From Clostridium sp. CAG:762 (lineage in GTDB: Bacteria; Bacillota_I; Bacilli_A; RF39; UBA660), in contig HF996799.1 in assembly GCA_000432575.1 (NCBI GenBank), positions 22,084 to 86,083 of the forward strand: DNA of 64,000 nt. The letters are read 5' to 3'. The notes beneath the pieces are model-generated. The model was not told the origin of the DNA. It saw only the letters and a program-made list of their open reading frames with translations, and searched no databases. Shown here piece by piece: positions 32,866-41,328 of this stretch. The translations under genes were made by a program, and so were the position numbers. Positions within the stretch are counted from its first letter, which is position 1. Each line of letters opens with the position of its first letter.

Positions 32866-34323
32866 ATGAAAAATGGAAAAATTATAAGACCTTATTATGA
32901 TAAGGACAATGAATTAAGAATTGGAATTTTTGCCAACGAGAAATCAAAAACACCAATCAATTCAACAACAAAATATATAGAACCTGAAGACTTGGATGAT
33001 ATTCTAAGAAATATAGAAATAAGTGAAAGCAAAAAACCAAGAGACCAAAGAGCAGAAGTATGTTATACAATACAAAGAAAAAACAATTTTGTAAAAATAA
33101 CTTCTCTCGCTTTAGCGGGAACTGTTGCAGTTACTTTAGCGGGTTATGGAATTGTTTCTTTAGCAAAATCAATATTAAATGATATTAAAGGGACAAGAAC
33201 AGAAAAGGCAAATATAGAAGCCTCTATTGATGAGAATGCACTTGTGGCAAATGAAAACAATATAAATTATGAAATTAAAAATACTCCAGCACCTTCATTT
33301 GCACCTATAGTTGAAGATAAGTTAAATACATTTACTACAGCAGAAAAACTAGAATTTATCAAAAACAACCTTGAAAATTTTAAAAATGATATTGAATTAG
33401 CAACAGGAATTGTATTAAATGACGATGAAGTATTAATTCAATTAGGATTCATCAACGGCTTAACTCTAGAGCAAATAGATGTATATAGCCACGATTATTG
33501 GTTGGATTTTGCTGAAGATTATGAAACAATACTACAAGAGTTAACTATTCCATCAGTAAATTATTTATCATTTAATCACAAAATTAAAGGAAGCAATCCA
33601 TCAAATGGAACAAGTATCTATGCTAAATATATCATGGATGACAAAGATAGAATAGTATATAGTTACTTTGCTGATAGAATACAAAGTGTTGTATCTGCAT
33701 CATATGAAAAAGATAAAGAAGAAGCATTGGGAGAATCTTATGATTTTGTAAGATCAATTGCTGAGACAATTGTTTATCCAAATAATCCAGTCCAAAAAGA
33801 CAATGTAAAGAACTACTTAAAAGTAAGACAAGGACTAATCAAAGAATTAAATAAAATACCAAGTTACGAAGAACTTGCTAACAAAATGAATTTAACTATC
33901 AATGAAGTAAGAGAATTAGAAGTAGCCTCTTTAGGAACAACATCAGTATCAAACCAAGTACAATTTATCTTATTAGATGTTGCTCAAGTTGCCGTTCAAT
34001 TATTACCTGAAGATACAGTTGTTGAGTATACAAATACATTAGGAGAAATAGATAATTCAATATTAAATTACAACGCATCTAAAGGAGCTCCAGCTAACAC
34101 AAATCCAGAAAACTATGAACATAGCAAATATCTTATGCTTGATATTGAACACTTCATGGAAGACACAATTAACCTAATTATGTCAGATTTTGAAAATGAA
34201 AACACATTATATAGATTAACTGATAAAGAACAAGAAAAAAATGATGCATTATTTAACAATACCGATGAAAATACACTTTGTAGTTCAAACACCAAATCAT
34301 ATACAAGAAAATTAACTATCTAA
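32866..34323 (+). CDS. Single-pass membrane protein of unknown function
   Basis: I do not recognise this 485-residue protein. A basic N-terminal part of about 70 residues (MKNGKIIRPYYDKDNELRIG) would be cytoplasmic. One hydrophobic segment at about 75-97 (ITSLALAGTVAVTLAGYGIV) anchors it, and the large acidic C-terminal part would be outside. A stretch near residue 330, LNKIPSYEELANKMNLTINEVRELEVAS, resembles region 3 of sigma-70 factors, though that is odd in a membrane protein. The promoter and leader are near-copies of those at 16177. A ribosome site AGAGGGGGAAAATT precedes the ATG and a terminator follows. Confidence 0.7.
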   Translation: MKNGKIIRPYYDKDNELRIGIFANEKSKTPINSTTKYIEPEDLDDILRNIEISESKKPRDQRAEVCYTIQRKNNFVKITSLALAGTVAVTLAGYGIVSLAKSILNDIKGTRTEKANIEASIDENALVANENNINYEIKNTPAPSFAPIVEDKLNTFTTAEKLEFIKNNLENFKNDIELATGIVLNDDEVLIQLGFINGLTLEQIDVYSHDYWLDFAEDYETILQELTIPSVNYLSFNHKIKGSNPSNGTSIYAKYIMDDKDRIVYSYFADRIQSVVSASYEKDKEEALGESYDFVRSIAETIVYPNNPVQKDNVKNYLKVRQGLIKELNKIPSYEELANKMNLTINEVRELEVASLGTTSVSNQVQFILLDVAQVAVQLLPEDTVVEYTNTLGEIDNSILNYNASKGAPANTNPENYEHSKYLMLDIEHFMEDTINLIMSDFENENTLYRLTDKEQEKNDALFNNTDENTLCSSNTKSYTRKLTI

Positions 34324-34346
34324 TAAAACGAAATAAAAAAAGGGGT

Positions 34347-34381
34347 AAAAGATGTATACTGTCAAGTATATGTCTTTTTTA
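34347..34381 (+). terminator. Intrinsic terminator behind the membrane protein gene
   Basis: AAAAGATGTATACT and AGTATATGTCTTTTTT form a stem around GTCA, with an internal TG/TG mismatch. Confidence 0.75.
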
Positions 34382-34428
34382 TTTGACTAAAAGCAAAATT
34401 TATCTTAATATTATAATGGGTGATAAAT

Positions 34429-35271
34429 ATGTTAGTAAACAGTAAAGAAATATTAGAAAAAGCAAAACAAGGTAATTATGCTGTTCCTCACTTTAATATA
34501 AACAACCTAGAGTGGACAAGATATATCCTTGAAGAAATGCAAGAATTAAATAGTGGAGTTATCCTTGGTGTAAGCGAAGGAGCCATCAAATACATGGGAG
34601 GCGTAAACGTCGTAACTAACCTTGTAAAATCATTAATTAAAGATTTAAACATTCAAATTGATGTTGTCCTTCATCTAGACCATGGCAGTTCGTTTGAAAT
34701 ATGCCAAAAATGTATTGATGCAGGCTTTACCTCAGTTATGATTGATGCATCTCACTACCCTCTTCTTAAAAATATAGAAATAACAAAAAAAGTAGTGGAA
34801 TATGCTCATGACAAAAATGTAACAGTCGAAGCCGAAATAGGACAAATTGGTGGAACTGAAGACGGCATGGAAGGCAAAAATTACAACGCCAAATTAGAAG
34901 ACGTCATTGCCTTAGTAAATAGTACTCATATTGATTCCGTAGCCCCAGCTTTAGGAAGTGTCCATGGACTATATAAAGGAAAACCCAACCTTGATTTTAT
35001 AACCATGAAAAAAATAAGCGAAAATGTTTCCATTCCTCTTGTCTTACATGGTGGAACCGGTATTCCAGATAACCTTATTCAAGAAGCAATAAAAAATGGC
35101 ATTAACAAAATCAACATTAACACCGAACTTCAAATAGCTTGGGCTAACGAAGTAAGAAAATTTCTAAAAGAAAATGAAACAGTCTATGATCCAAGAAAAG
35201 TTATATCAAGTGGAGAAAAAGCCGTTAAAAATGTTGTAAAAGAAAAAACAAAATTATTTAAAAACATATAA
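34429..35271 (+). CDS. fbaA: Class II fructose-bisphosphate aldolase
   Basis: This zinc-dependent glycolytic enzyme splits fructose-1,6-bisphosphate. The 280-residue protein shows LHLDHGSSFEICQKCIDAGF with the zinc-binding histidine. It also shows EAEIGQIGGTEDG, APALGSVHGLYKGKP and VLHGGTGIP, all class II hallmarks. The start is ATG 34429 behind ATGGGTGATAAAT; a GTG three codons upstream lies in the ribosome site. Fructose rather than tagatose bisphosphate is assumed. It precedes murA by 16 bases in one operon, as in several Bacilli. Confidence 0.94.
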   Translation: MLVNSKEILEKAKQGNYAVPHFNINNLEWTRYILEEMQELNSGVILGVSEGAIKYMGGVNVVTNLVKSLIKDLNIQIDVVLHLDHGSSFEICQKCIDAGFTSVMIDASHYPLLKNIEITKKVVEYAHDKNVTVEAEIGQIGGTEDGMEGKNYNAKLEDVIALVNSTHIDSVAPALGSVHGLYKGKPNLDFITMKKISENVSIPLVLHGGTGIPDNLIQEAIKNGINKININTELQIAWANEVRKFLKENETVYDPRKVISSGEKAVKNVVKEKTKLFKNI

Positions 35272-35287
35272 TAAAATAGGAGGAAAT

Positions 35288-36538
35288 ATGCCTAAAATCA
35301 AAATTGAAGGTAAGCACAAACTAACTGGACAAATAACCATCAGTGGAGCTAAGAATAGTGCTGTAGCTTTAATCCCTGCGGCTATCCTATGTGATGAAAT
35401 TGTTTCAATTAGCAATATCCCTAATATCGCGGATGTTGAATCACTAGAAGAAATTTTATCTTACCTAGGAGCTCAAGTTAAAACGACAAATGGCACGATT
35501 ACCATAAACCCTAAAGAAATAAATAACAAAGAAATACCAGAAAGCATTTCAACCAAACTAAGAGCATCATATTACTTCATGTCTGCCCTTTTAGGAAAAT
35601 ATAAAAAAGTAGAAATGTATTTTCCTGGAGGTTGCAATATTGGAGCACGACCAATCGACCAAACCATAAAAGGCTACCGTTTACTCGGGGCAAAAGTAGT
35701 AGAAAAAAGCAACAAATACACCATCACGGCCTCAAAATTAACAGGAGCAAAAATTTATTTAGATATGCCAAGCGTAGGAGCCACGATTAATATCATGATT
35801 GTTGCGGCAAAAGCCGAAGGCACAACTATTATTGAAAATGCAGCCAAAGAACCAGAAATAGTAAATGTTGCAACATTCTTAAATAATATGGGAGCTAAAA
35901 TCAAAGGAGCAGGAACCAATGTCATAAAAATAGAAGGAGTCAAATATTTACACAAATGTTTCCATGAAGTAATACCAGATCGCATTGAAGCAGGAACATA
36001 TCTCATTATTGCCGCATTACTTGGAGAAAATCTAACCATTAATAATATTATTCCTAGCCATTTAGAATCATTAATATCAAAACTAAAAGAAGCAGGAGTT
36101 AACATGGAAATAGGATTTGATTATATAAAAATAAAAGAAAAAAGTTCATACCATGCTATCAGCATAAAAACTATGGGTTATCCTGGATTTCCAACAGACT
36201 TACAACAACCCCTAATTGCTTTCTTAACCCAATGCGAAGGTATGAGCAGCGTTGAAGAAACCATCTATGAAAATAGATTCCAAAACATTCCAGACACAAA
36301 CAAAATGGGTGCCGACATCAAAGTAATTGACAACAAAATAGCCTTTATTAAAGGAATCGCTCCCCTAACAGGTACTAGTGTAACAGCAACTGACCTAAGA
36401 GGTGGAGCATCCTTAATAATTCTAGGTTTAATCGCGGATGGAACAACCATAATAGATAATATCAAACACATCCTAAGAGGCTACGACAATATTATCCAAA
36501 AATTATCCAGCGTTGGTGCTAAAATAGAAATAATTTAA
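35288..36538 (+). CDS. murA: UDP-N-acetylglucosamine 1-carboxyvinyltransferase (MurA)
   Basis: MurA commits UDP-GlcNAc to peptidoglycan by adding enolpyruvate. The 416-residue protein has the active-site loop FPGGCNIGARPID with the catalytic (fosfomycin-binding) cysteine at 116. ISGAKNSAVALIPAAIL at the N-terminus and DLRGGASLIILGLIADG near the end are typical. GGAGGAAAT precedes the ATG. The position after fbaA corresponds to Bacillus murAB (murZ); no second murA lies in the window. Confidence 0.96.
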   Translation: MPKIKIEGKHKLTGQITISGAKNSAVALIPAAILCDEIVSISNIPNIADVESLEEILSYLGAQVKTTNGTITINPKEINNKEIPESISTKLRASYYFMSALLGKYKKVEMYFPGGCNIGARPIDQTIKGYRLLGAKVVEKSNKYTITASKLTGAKIYLDMPSVGATINIMIVAAKAEGTTIIENAAKEPEIVNVATFLNNMGAKIKGAGTNVIKIEGVKYLHKCFHEVIPDRIEAGTYLIIAALLGENLTINNIIPSHLESLISKLKEAGVNMEIGFDYIKIKEKSSYHAISIKTMGYPGFPTDLQQPLIAFLTQCEGMSSVEETIYENRFQNIPDTNKMGADIKVIDNKIAFIKGIAPLTGTSVTATDLRGGASLIILGLIADGTTIIDNIKHILRGYDNIIQKLSSVGAKIEII

Positions 36539-36559
36539 ATATACTTTAGTAGTGATACT

Positions 36560-37231
36560 ATGAAAAAAATTATATTTACAATTATTCTTTTTTTATCCTG
36601 TTATCTTATCTACACTTTGACAAACAACAACAATCTAAATTACGTAACACTAGGTGATTCACTATCTAAAGGCGTAACACCCTACTTTGCTAATGGTTAT
36701 GGTTACAGCAATTACATCGTGGATTACCTCAAAAAAAATAACAAACTAAATTCCTATAATGACGACTTCACAAGTGTAGACTATCGCATTACAGACCTAA
36801 TTAACCTAATAAATATCAATTATGAAACAAACAATCAAACCATTAATCAAGCCATTCATTCTGCAGACATTATAACTATATCTGTTGGCATGCAAGAATT
36901 ATATTATAAAATAAATACAAACGACACAAATATCTATACCTATATTGATAAAATGCTAGAAGATACAGAAGAACTATTTACATTAATAAGAAAAAATAAT
37001 AATAAAAAAATCTATATGCTAGGATATTACAACACAAAAAATACTAATCAAGACCTATTCAACTATGCCAACATAAAACTAAAAGAAATATGCCAAAAAA
37101 ATAAAATAACCTACATTGACACCCAATCAATATTCTATAAAAACACCACATATTTTGAAAATCCTAACAGTTTTAACCCAAATTTACAAGGATATTACAA
37201 AATATATGAAAAAATTATTGAAAAATTTTAA
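36560..37231 (+). CDS. SGNH/GDSL-hydrolase-like membrane-anchored protein, possibly inactive
   Basis: The 223-residue protein has one N-terminal membrane segment (IIFTIILFLSCYLIYTL) and a GDSL block, TLGDSLSKGV, with the nucleophile Ser34. The rest of the domain has the SGNH layout, like Bacillus YpmR. The block III Asn region reads ISVGMQELYYK. The last block reads NSFNPNLQGYYK, where active enzymes have a D-x-x-H-P pattern; here the histidine position is Asn. It may have lost esterase activity or use another residue. It follows murA by 21 bases. Confidence 0.7.
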   Translation: MKKIIFTIILFLSCYLIYTLTNNNNLNYVTLGDSLSKGVTPYFANGYGYSNYIVDYLKKNNKLNSYNDDFTSVDYRITDLINLININYETNNQTINQAIHSADIITISVGMQELYYKINTNDTNIYTYIDKMLEDTEELFTLIRKNNNKKIYMLGYYNTKNTNQDLFNYANIKLKEICQKNKITYIDTQSIFYKNTTYFENPNSFNPNLQGYYKIYEKIIEKF

Positions 37232-37246
37232 AAAAACTGATATAAT
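37218..37246 (+). promoter_or_regulatory. Sigma-A promoter of rpmE
   Basis: TTGAAA at 37218-37223 and TATAAT at 37241-37246, with a TG two bases upstream of the -10, are 17 bases apart. The -35 lies in the end of the preceding gene. Confidence 0.75.
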
Positions 37247-37264
37247 ACTACCTAGTTCAAGTTA

Positions 37265-37285
37265 CTATGACTAATTTAGTCATGG
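37265..37285 (+). promoter_or_regulatory. Candidate L31 leader hairpin
   Basis: CTATGACT pairs with AGTCATGG (two G-U/C-G pairs at the base) around AATTT, directly before the GGAAGGAGAG ribosome site of rpmE. Leader structures controlling L31 are known in some bacteria; whether this is one is inference. Confidence 0.4.
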
Positions 37286-37301
37286 CGGAAGGAGAGTAAA
37301 C

Positions 37302-37508
37302 ATGAAAAAAGGAATTCATAAAGAAGAAACTTTAACAAAATTCGTATGTGCTTGTGGAAATGTAATTGAAGCTAATTCAACAATTAAAGGAGATACATAC
37401 CAAATAGAAACTTGCTCAGCATGTCATCCATTCTATACAAAAAAACAAGCAACAACTTCTAAAAAAGGTCGAGTTGAAAAGTTTAATAAAAAATACGGAC
37501 TACAATAG
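37302..37508 (+). CDS. rpmE: 50S ribosomal protein L31, zinc-binding form
   Basis: The 68-residue protein is a type A L31 with the zinc cysteines CACGN and CSACHPFYT, so it is the zinc-dependent form rather than the YtiA-type replacement. It starts MKKGIHKEET and ends with the FNKKYGL tail typical of bacterial L31. GGAAGGAGAG precedes the ATG. It is monocistronic, with its own promoter, leader hairpin and terminator. Confidence 0.95.
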   Translation: MKKGIHKEETLTKFVCACGNVIEANSTIKGDTYQIETCSACHPFYTKKQATTSKKGRVEKFNKKYGLQ

Positions 37509-37519
37509 TTCTTTTTTTT
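37497..37519 (+). terminator. Intrinsic terminator of rpmE
   Basis: GGACTA and TAGTTC pair around CAA across the stop codon, followed by eight T. Confidence 0.65.
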
Positions 37520-37658
37520 ATACTTTTGCTCTCGCTTTTTAGTGCAAAGATTAAAGAAAAAAACATGTCAAATAACCATAAAATTTAATGCTTTTTAAAA
37601 ATATTTTCTCTTTTAGTGATATAATAAATATATACTCTCATGAAAGGAGTTTTATCAC

Positions 37659-38099
37659 ATGAAAATAGGAATTACTAACGACCATCGCGGTTTAATACTA
37701 AAACAAAGTTTGACAAATTTTTTAAAAAAAGAAGGATATAATATAATTGACTATGGAACTAACACTGATGACCCAGTTGATTATCCTGATTATGCTTGCA
37801 AACTTGGAAATGCTATTAATAACAAAGAAGTTGATTTAGGAATTGCCATATGTGGCACAGGAATAGGCATGGATATATGCCTAAACAAAATAAAAAATAT
37901 AAGAAGTGCCAAAGTAAGTAACAAAGAAGAAGCTTACCTATCAAGATTTCACAATGATGCTAACGTCCTAACATTATCTTCTAAAGTACCATCGATGGAA
38001 GCATTAGAAATAGCCCAAACGTTCTTAAGTTCTAACTTCTCAAACGAACCAAGACATAAAAACAGAATAGCAAAAATAAGTGAGATAGAAAATGCTTAA
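37659..38099 (+). CDS. rpiB: Ribose-5-phosphate isomerase B (RpiB/LacAB family)
   Basis: This sugar-phosphate isomerase interconverts ribose-5-phosphate and ribulose-5-phosphate. The 146-residue protein shows GITNDHRGLILKQ, the catalytic cysteine in ICGTGIGMDI, and RSAKVSNKEEAYLSRFHNDANVLTL. AAAGGAGTTTTATC precedes the ATG, and an extended -10 TGATATAAT lies at 37617-37625. Closely related allose or galactose-6-phosphate isomerases cannot be excluded. It overlaps the next small membrane gene by eight bases. Confidence 0.9.
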   Translation: MKIGITNDHRGLILKQSLTNFLKKEGYNIIDYGTNTDDPVDYPDYACKLGNAINNKEVDLGIAICGTGIGMDICLNKIKNIRSAKVSNKEEAYLSRFHNDANVLTLSSKVPSMEALEIAQTFLSSNFSNEPRHKNRIAKISEIENA

Positions 38100-38280
38100 A
38101 TTAGTCATCTATCTTATTGTCTTTCCATTTGTCGTTTGGAGCATGGATGCCATCAATATTAATAGCATATTTAAAAAAAATAGAGTAACACAAGCAAGAA
38201 TCTTTTATATGTTTATGATATTTTCCGTATCATATTTAGTAGTAAATTTTATTTATGATTTTATAACCATTATGAACTGA
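38092..38280 (+). CDS. ywzB: YwzB-family small membrane protein (DUF1146)
   Basis: The 62-residue protein has two membrane segments, LVIYLIVFPFVVWSMDAI and IFYMFMIFSVSYLVVNFIYDF, joined by a basic loop NSIFKKNRVTQAR. This is the DUF1146/YwzB layout. In Bacillus ywzB also lies just upstream of the murAA-spoIID-spoIIQ-spoIIID-mbl cluster, matching the genes that follow here. Function is unknown. It overlaps rpiB. Confidence 0.82.
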   Translation: MLKLVIYLIVFPFVVWSMDAININSIFKKNRVTQARIFYMFMIFSVSYLVVNFIYDFITIMN

Positions 38281-38288
38281 GGTGTTAT

Positions 38289-39212
38289 ATGAAAAAAATA
38301 ATAGTATTTACTGCTTTTTTAATTGTTATTCCTTTTATTATTGTTACCATGCTCTTAAAAGAACCAAAAGAAATAGAATTGAAATATGCAAGTAATACAG
38401 TAGTAAGAATAAAAAGAGAAAAGAAAAACATTATTGAAACCATTCCTCTAGAAGAATACATTGTCGGTGTTCTAGCAGGAGAAATGCCAATTAGTTTTGA
38501 AATTGAGGCTTTAAAATCACAAGCCGTAGCCTCAAGAAGTTATGTATTAAACAAAATAGCAAATAATAAAGATAAAGAATATGATGTTGTAGATACTATT
38601 ATGAATCAAGTATACTTAGATAACAATTATCTAAAAAGCGTATGGAAAAATACATATGTAACAAAAATAAATAAACTAAAAACCGCGGTCAATGAAACAT
38701 ATGGTGAATACTTAGATTATAATGGTTCAATTGTCAATGCCATGTTCTTTTCTACCAGTAATGGTTATACCGAAGACAGCAAAAATGTCTTTGGCTTTGA
38801 AGTAGCCTATCTAAAAAGCGTAAATTCACCATGGGATGAAGAAACATCTACAGCTTTTAACTCCTCAAAAGAAATATCACTCCAAGAATTTTATGAAAAA
38901 CTAAATCTACCCTATCAAGAAAAATTAACAGTTGAAATAACTAAAAGAAGTCCTACTCATAGAATAATAAACTTAAAAATTAACAATCAAGACTTCACTT
39001 CGCGTGAACTATACAATAAATTATCATTAAAATCAACCGACTTCAGTATAACTCAAAATGGTTCAAATATCATAATAAAAACCAAAGGCTACGGTCATGG
39101 AGTAGGTATGAGTCAATATGGAGCATTAGGCATGGCCAAACAAGGCAAAACATATGAAGAAATATTAAAGCACTACTATAAAGATACAAAAATAAAAAAA
39201 ATTTCATTTTAA
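38289..39212 (+). CDS. spoIID: Stage II sporulation protein D (SpoIID)
   Basis: SpoIID is a membrane-anchored lytic transglycosylase that cuts glycan strands during engulfment, in complex with SpoIIM and SpoIIP. The 307-residue protein has an N-terminal anchor (IIVFTAFLIVIPFIIVTML). The catalytic glutamate is in VLAGEMP (Glu65), followed by EALKSQAVASRSYVL. The zinc/C-terminal motif is GYGHGVGMSQYGALGMAKQG. GAGGTGTTAT precedes the ATG. Expression under sigma-E is expected from the family but no such promoter was identified. Confidence 0.95.
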   Translation: MKKIIVFTAFLIVIPFIIVTMLLKEPKEIELKYASNTVVRIKREKKNIIETIPLEEYIVGVLAGEMPISFEIEALKSQAVASRSYVLNKIANNKDKEYDVVDTIMNQVYLDNNYLKSVWKNTYVTKINKLKTAVNETYGEYLDYNGSIVNAMFFSTSNGYTEDSKNVFGFEVAYLKSVNSPWDEETSTAFNSSKEISLQEFYEKLNLPYQEKLTVEITKRSPTHRIINLKINNQDFTSRELYNKLSLKSTDFSITQNGSNIIIKTKGYGHGVGMSQYGALGMAKQGKTYEEILKHYYKDTKIKKISF

Positions 39213-39260
39213 CGTATATAAATCCTATTTTTGTAAAAACTTATATTAGAGGTGAAAAAA

Positions 39261-39902
39261 ATGACTAAAAGAAAACTAAAACCATTTGTAATTCCTACTA
39301 TTTATGTTTTATCAATTATAACATTTGTAACAAGCGTTTATTTCATTCAAAGAATAGTAAGTACCAAAACCTTCGTTACCCAAGAGCCTAAATTAGAATA
39401 TGTTGACAAAGAAATTTTAAATACCAATCAATATATACCAGTAGTAAGCACAGGCACAGAAATAAAAAAACCATATTTAGTAGACGATGTAACTATTGCT
39501 AGAGGTTTCTACAGCAAAGATGCCGATGAAGAAACACAAGAAAAATCATTAATTTACTATGAAGGAACCTATATGCAAAATTCTGGCATTGACTATAAAG
39601 GAAGCGTAGCATTTGATGTTGTAGCTATCTTAGATGGAACAGTAACCAGCGTTAAACAAGACAACATCTTAGGAACAACCGTTGAAATAAGACATAAAAA
39701 TGATTTAATAAGTATCTATCAAAGCTTAAATGAAATTACTGTCAAAGAAAACGACACCGTATTACAGGGACAAATCATTGGTAAAAGTGGCAAAAACAAC
39801 ATCAGTAAAGACCTAGAAGATCATCTCCACTTTGAACTATATTACAAAGGGGCTCTTGTTAACCCAGAAGAGTATTATGGTAAAAAAATAGAAGAATTAT
39901 AA
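39261..39902 (+). CDS. spoIIQ: Stage II sporulation protein Q (SpoIIQ), LytM-like
   Basis: SpoIIQ is a forespore membrane protein that zips to SpoIIIAH during engulfment. The start is ATG 39261 behind GAGGTGAAAAAA, giving 213 residues. A membrane anchor (VIPTIYVLSIITFVTSVYFI) precedes an M23/LytM domain with GTVTSVKQDNILGTTVEIRH and HLHFELYYKG. The first zinc histidine of active LytM enzymes is Asn here, in QNSGIDYKG. That resembles the inactive Bacillus protein more than the active clostridial form. It follows spoIID as in Bacillus. A terminator follows. Confidence 0.9.
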   Translation: MTKRKLKPFVIPTIYVLSIITFVTSVYFIQRIVSTKTFVTQEPKLEYVDKEILNTNQYIPVVSTGTEIKKPYLVDDVTIARGFYSKDADEETQEKSLIYYEGTYMQNSGIDYKGSVAFDVVAILDGTVTSVKQDNILGTTVEIRHKNDLISIYQSLNEITVKENDTVLQGQIIGKSGKNNISKDLEDHLHFELYYKGALVNPEEYYGKKIEEL

Positions 39903-39923
39903 GGCGGTAAAAACGTCTTTTTT
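39901..39923 (+). terminator. Terminator of spoIID-spoIIQ
   Basis: AAGGCG pairs with CGTCTT (one G-T pair) around GTAAAAA, then TTTT. The stem starts in the spoIIQ stop codon. Confidence 0.6.
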
Positions 39924-39957
39924 CATAACTTATTCATATAATAAACTAGGTGAAAAT

Positions 39958-40215
39958 ATGAATAAGTATATTGAAAATAGAATACTTGAAGAAAGTAATT
40001 ATATTATTAAAACCAAAAATACAATTAGAGAAACAGCCAAAAACTTTAACGTTAGCAAAAGTACCGTACACAAAGATGTTTCTTATCGGTTAATAGAACT
40101 AAATAAACATAAATATGAAGAAGTAGCAAAAATATTAAAATATCATACAGATATAAGACATATACGTGGAGGAGAGTCAACAAAACGTAAATATCTGTCA
40201 AATAAAGCTAATTAA
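39958..40215 (+). CDS. spoIIID: Stage III sporulation transcription factor SpoIIID
   Basis: SpoIIID modulates mother-cell genes between sigma-E and sigma-K. The 85-residue protein has the helix-turn-helix KNTIRETAKNFNVSKSTVHKDVSYRL and the basic C-terminal tail RHIRGGESTKRKY, both family hallmarks. GGTGAAAAT precedes the ATG. It lies between spoIIQ and the mreB-family gene, exactly as in Bacillus. Confidence 0.95.
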   Translation: MNKYIENRILEESNYIIKTKNTIRETAKNFNVSKSTVHKDVSYRLIELNKHKYEEVAKILKYHTDIRHIRGGESTKRKYLSNKAN

Positions 40216-40269
40216 TCAAACAAAATTGCTAAAATATGGTAAAATATAAGAAGTAAGGGATGGTGAAAT

Positions 40270-41259
40270 ATGTTTAACAAAGATATAGGAATAGATTTAG
40301 GTACAGCAAATGTCTTAATATATATAAAAGGACAAGGTATCGTTTTAAATGAACCTTCCGTCGTGGCTATTGACTCAGAGACTAAACGAGCACTCGCAGT
40401 AGGAACTGAAGCAAGAGAAATGCTAGGAAGAACACCAGGCAAAGTAAAAGCAATAAAACCAATGAAAGATGGAGTAATTGCCGATTTTGAAACTACCGAA
40501 GTAATGCTAAATTACTTTATTAAAAAAGTAAATGGCAAAAACTTTTTTCAAAGACCACGTATTTTAATATGCTGTCCATCAAATATTACACAAGTAGAAA
40601 AAAATGCTATTAAAGAAGCTGCCGAACGAACTGGAGCCAAAAAAGTCTTTTTAGAAGAAGAACCAAAAGTAGCCGCAATTGGAGCTGGAATGGACATTTC
40701 TAAACCGAGTGGAAATATGGTAATTGACATTGGTGGAGGCACCACCGATATAGCCATTCTATCATTAGGAGGAATAGTCAACAGTGCTTCTATTCGTGTT
40801 GCGGGAAATGCCTTTGATAATGACATTGTAAAATACCTAAAAGACAAATATAAACTTTTAATTGGAGAACGTACCGCTGAAGACATAAAAAAAACAATAG
40901 GAACAGTATTTCCTGGTACCAAAACTGAAAAAATGGAAGTACGAGGAAGAGATTTAGTTACAGGTTTACCACATACAGTTAACATTACATCGGATGAAGT
41001 CGAAGAAGCCCTAAGAGAAAGTGTTTACACAATAATCCACTGTGCAAAAGGTATCCTTGAACAAACACCGCCTGAATTATCTGCAGATATAATTGATAAG
41101 GGCATTGTTCTAACAGGAGGAGGAGCATTAGTTGAGGGATTTTCCAACCTTTTATCACAAGAATTAAAAGTACCTGTCTTTATTGCCGAAAGCCCATTAA
41201 CATGCGTGGCCGAAGGAACAGGTATCTTATTAGATAACTTAAACTTAATTGATAGATAA
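40270..41259 (+). CDS. mbl: MreB-family cell-shape protein (Mbl position)
   Basis: This is a bacterial actin that guides lateral wall synthesis. The 329-residue protein shows the actin phosphate loops GIDLGTANVLIYIKG and DIGGGTTDIAILSLGG, and the C-terminal VLTGGGALVEGFSNLL. The neighbour spoIIID points to the mbl locus, but MreB, Mbl and MreBH cannot be separated by sequence alone. GGTGAAAT precedes the ATG. An mreB homologue implies rod-shaped or elongating cells. Confidence 0.9.
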   Translation: MFNKDIGIDLGTANVLIYIKGQGIVLNEPSVVAIDSETKRALAVGTEAREMLGRTPGKVKAIKPMKDGVIADFETTEVMLNYFIKKVNGKNFFQRPRILICCPSNITQVEKNAIKEAAERTGAKKVFLEEEPKVAAIGAGMDISKPSGNMVIDIGGGTTDIAILSLGGIVNSASIRVAGNAFDNDIVKYLKDKYKLLIGERTAEDIKKTIGTVFPGTKTEKMEVRGRDLVTGLPHTVNITSDEVEEALRESVYTIIHCAKGILEQTPPELSADIIDKGIVLTGGGALVEGFSNLLSQELKVPVFIAESPLTCVAEGTGILLDNLNLIDR

Positions 41260-41273
41260 GTTATCTTTTTTTT
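41233..41273 (+). terminator. Intrinsic terminator of mbl
   Basis: GATAACTTA at 41233-41241 pairs perfectly with TAAGTTATC at 41257-41265, followed by eight T. The stem includes the stop codon. Confidence 0.8.
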
Positions 41274-41294
41274 GCCATTGCTACGCTGTTTTAA
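41266..41294. repeat. Short dispersed repeat, copy 2
   Basis: A T-run followed by TGCCATTGCTACGCTGTTTTAA matches the copy at 9222-9252 at nearly every position. It lies between the mbl terminator and the convergent lemA gene. Confidence 0.5.
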
Positions 41295-41328
41295 TATATT
41301 AAATCATGTTATATAAAAAAACAAAATG

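Noticed and set aside
40548..40985. A 145-codon minus-strand open frame inside mbl
   Set aside because: Antisense to conserved actin motifs, with no ribosome site.
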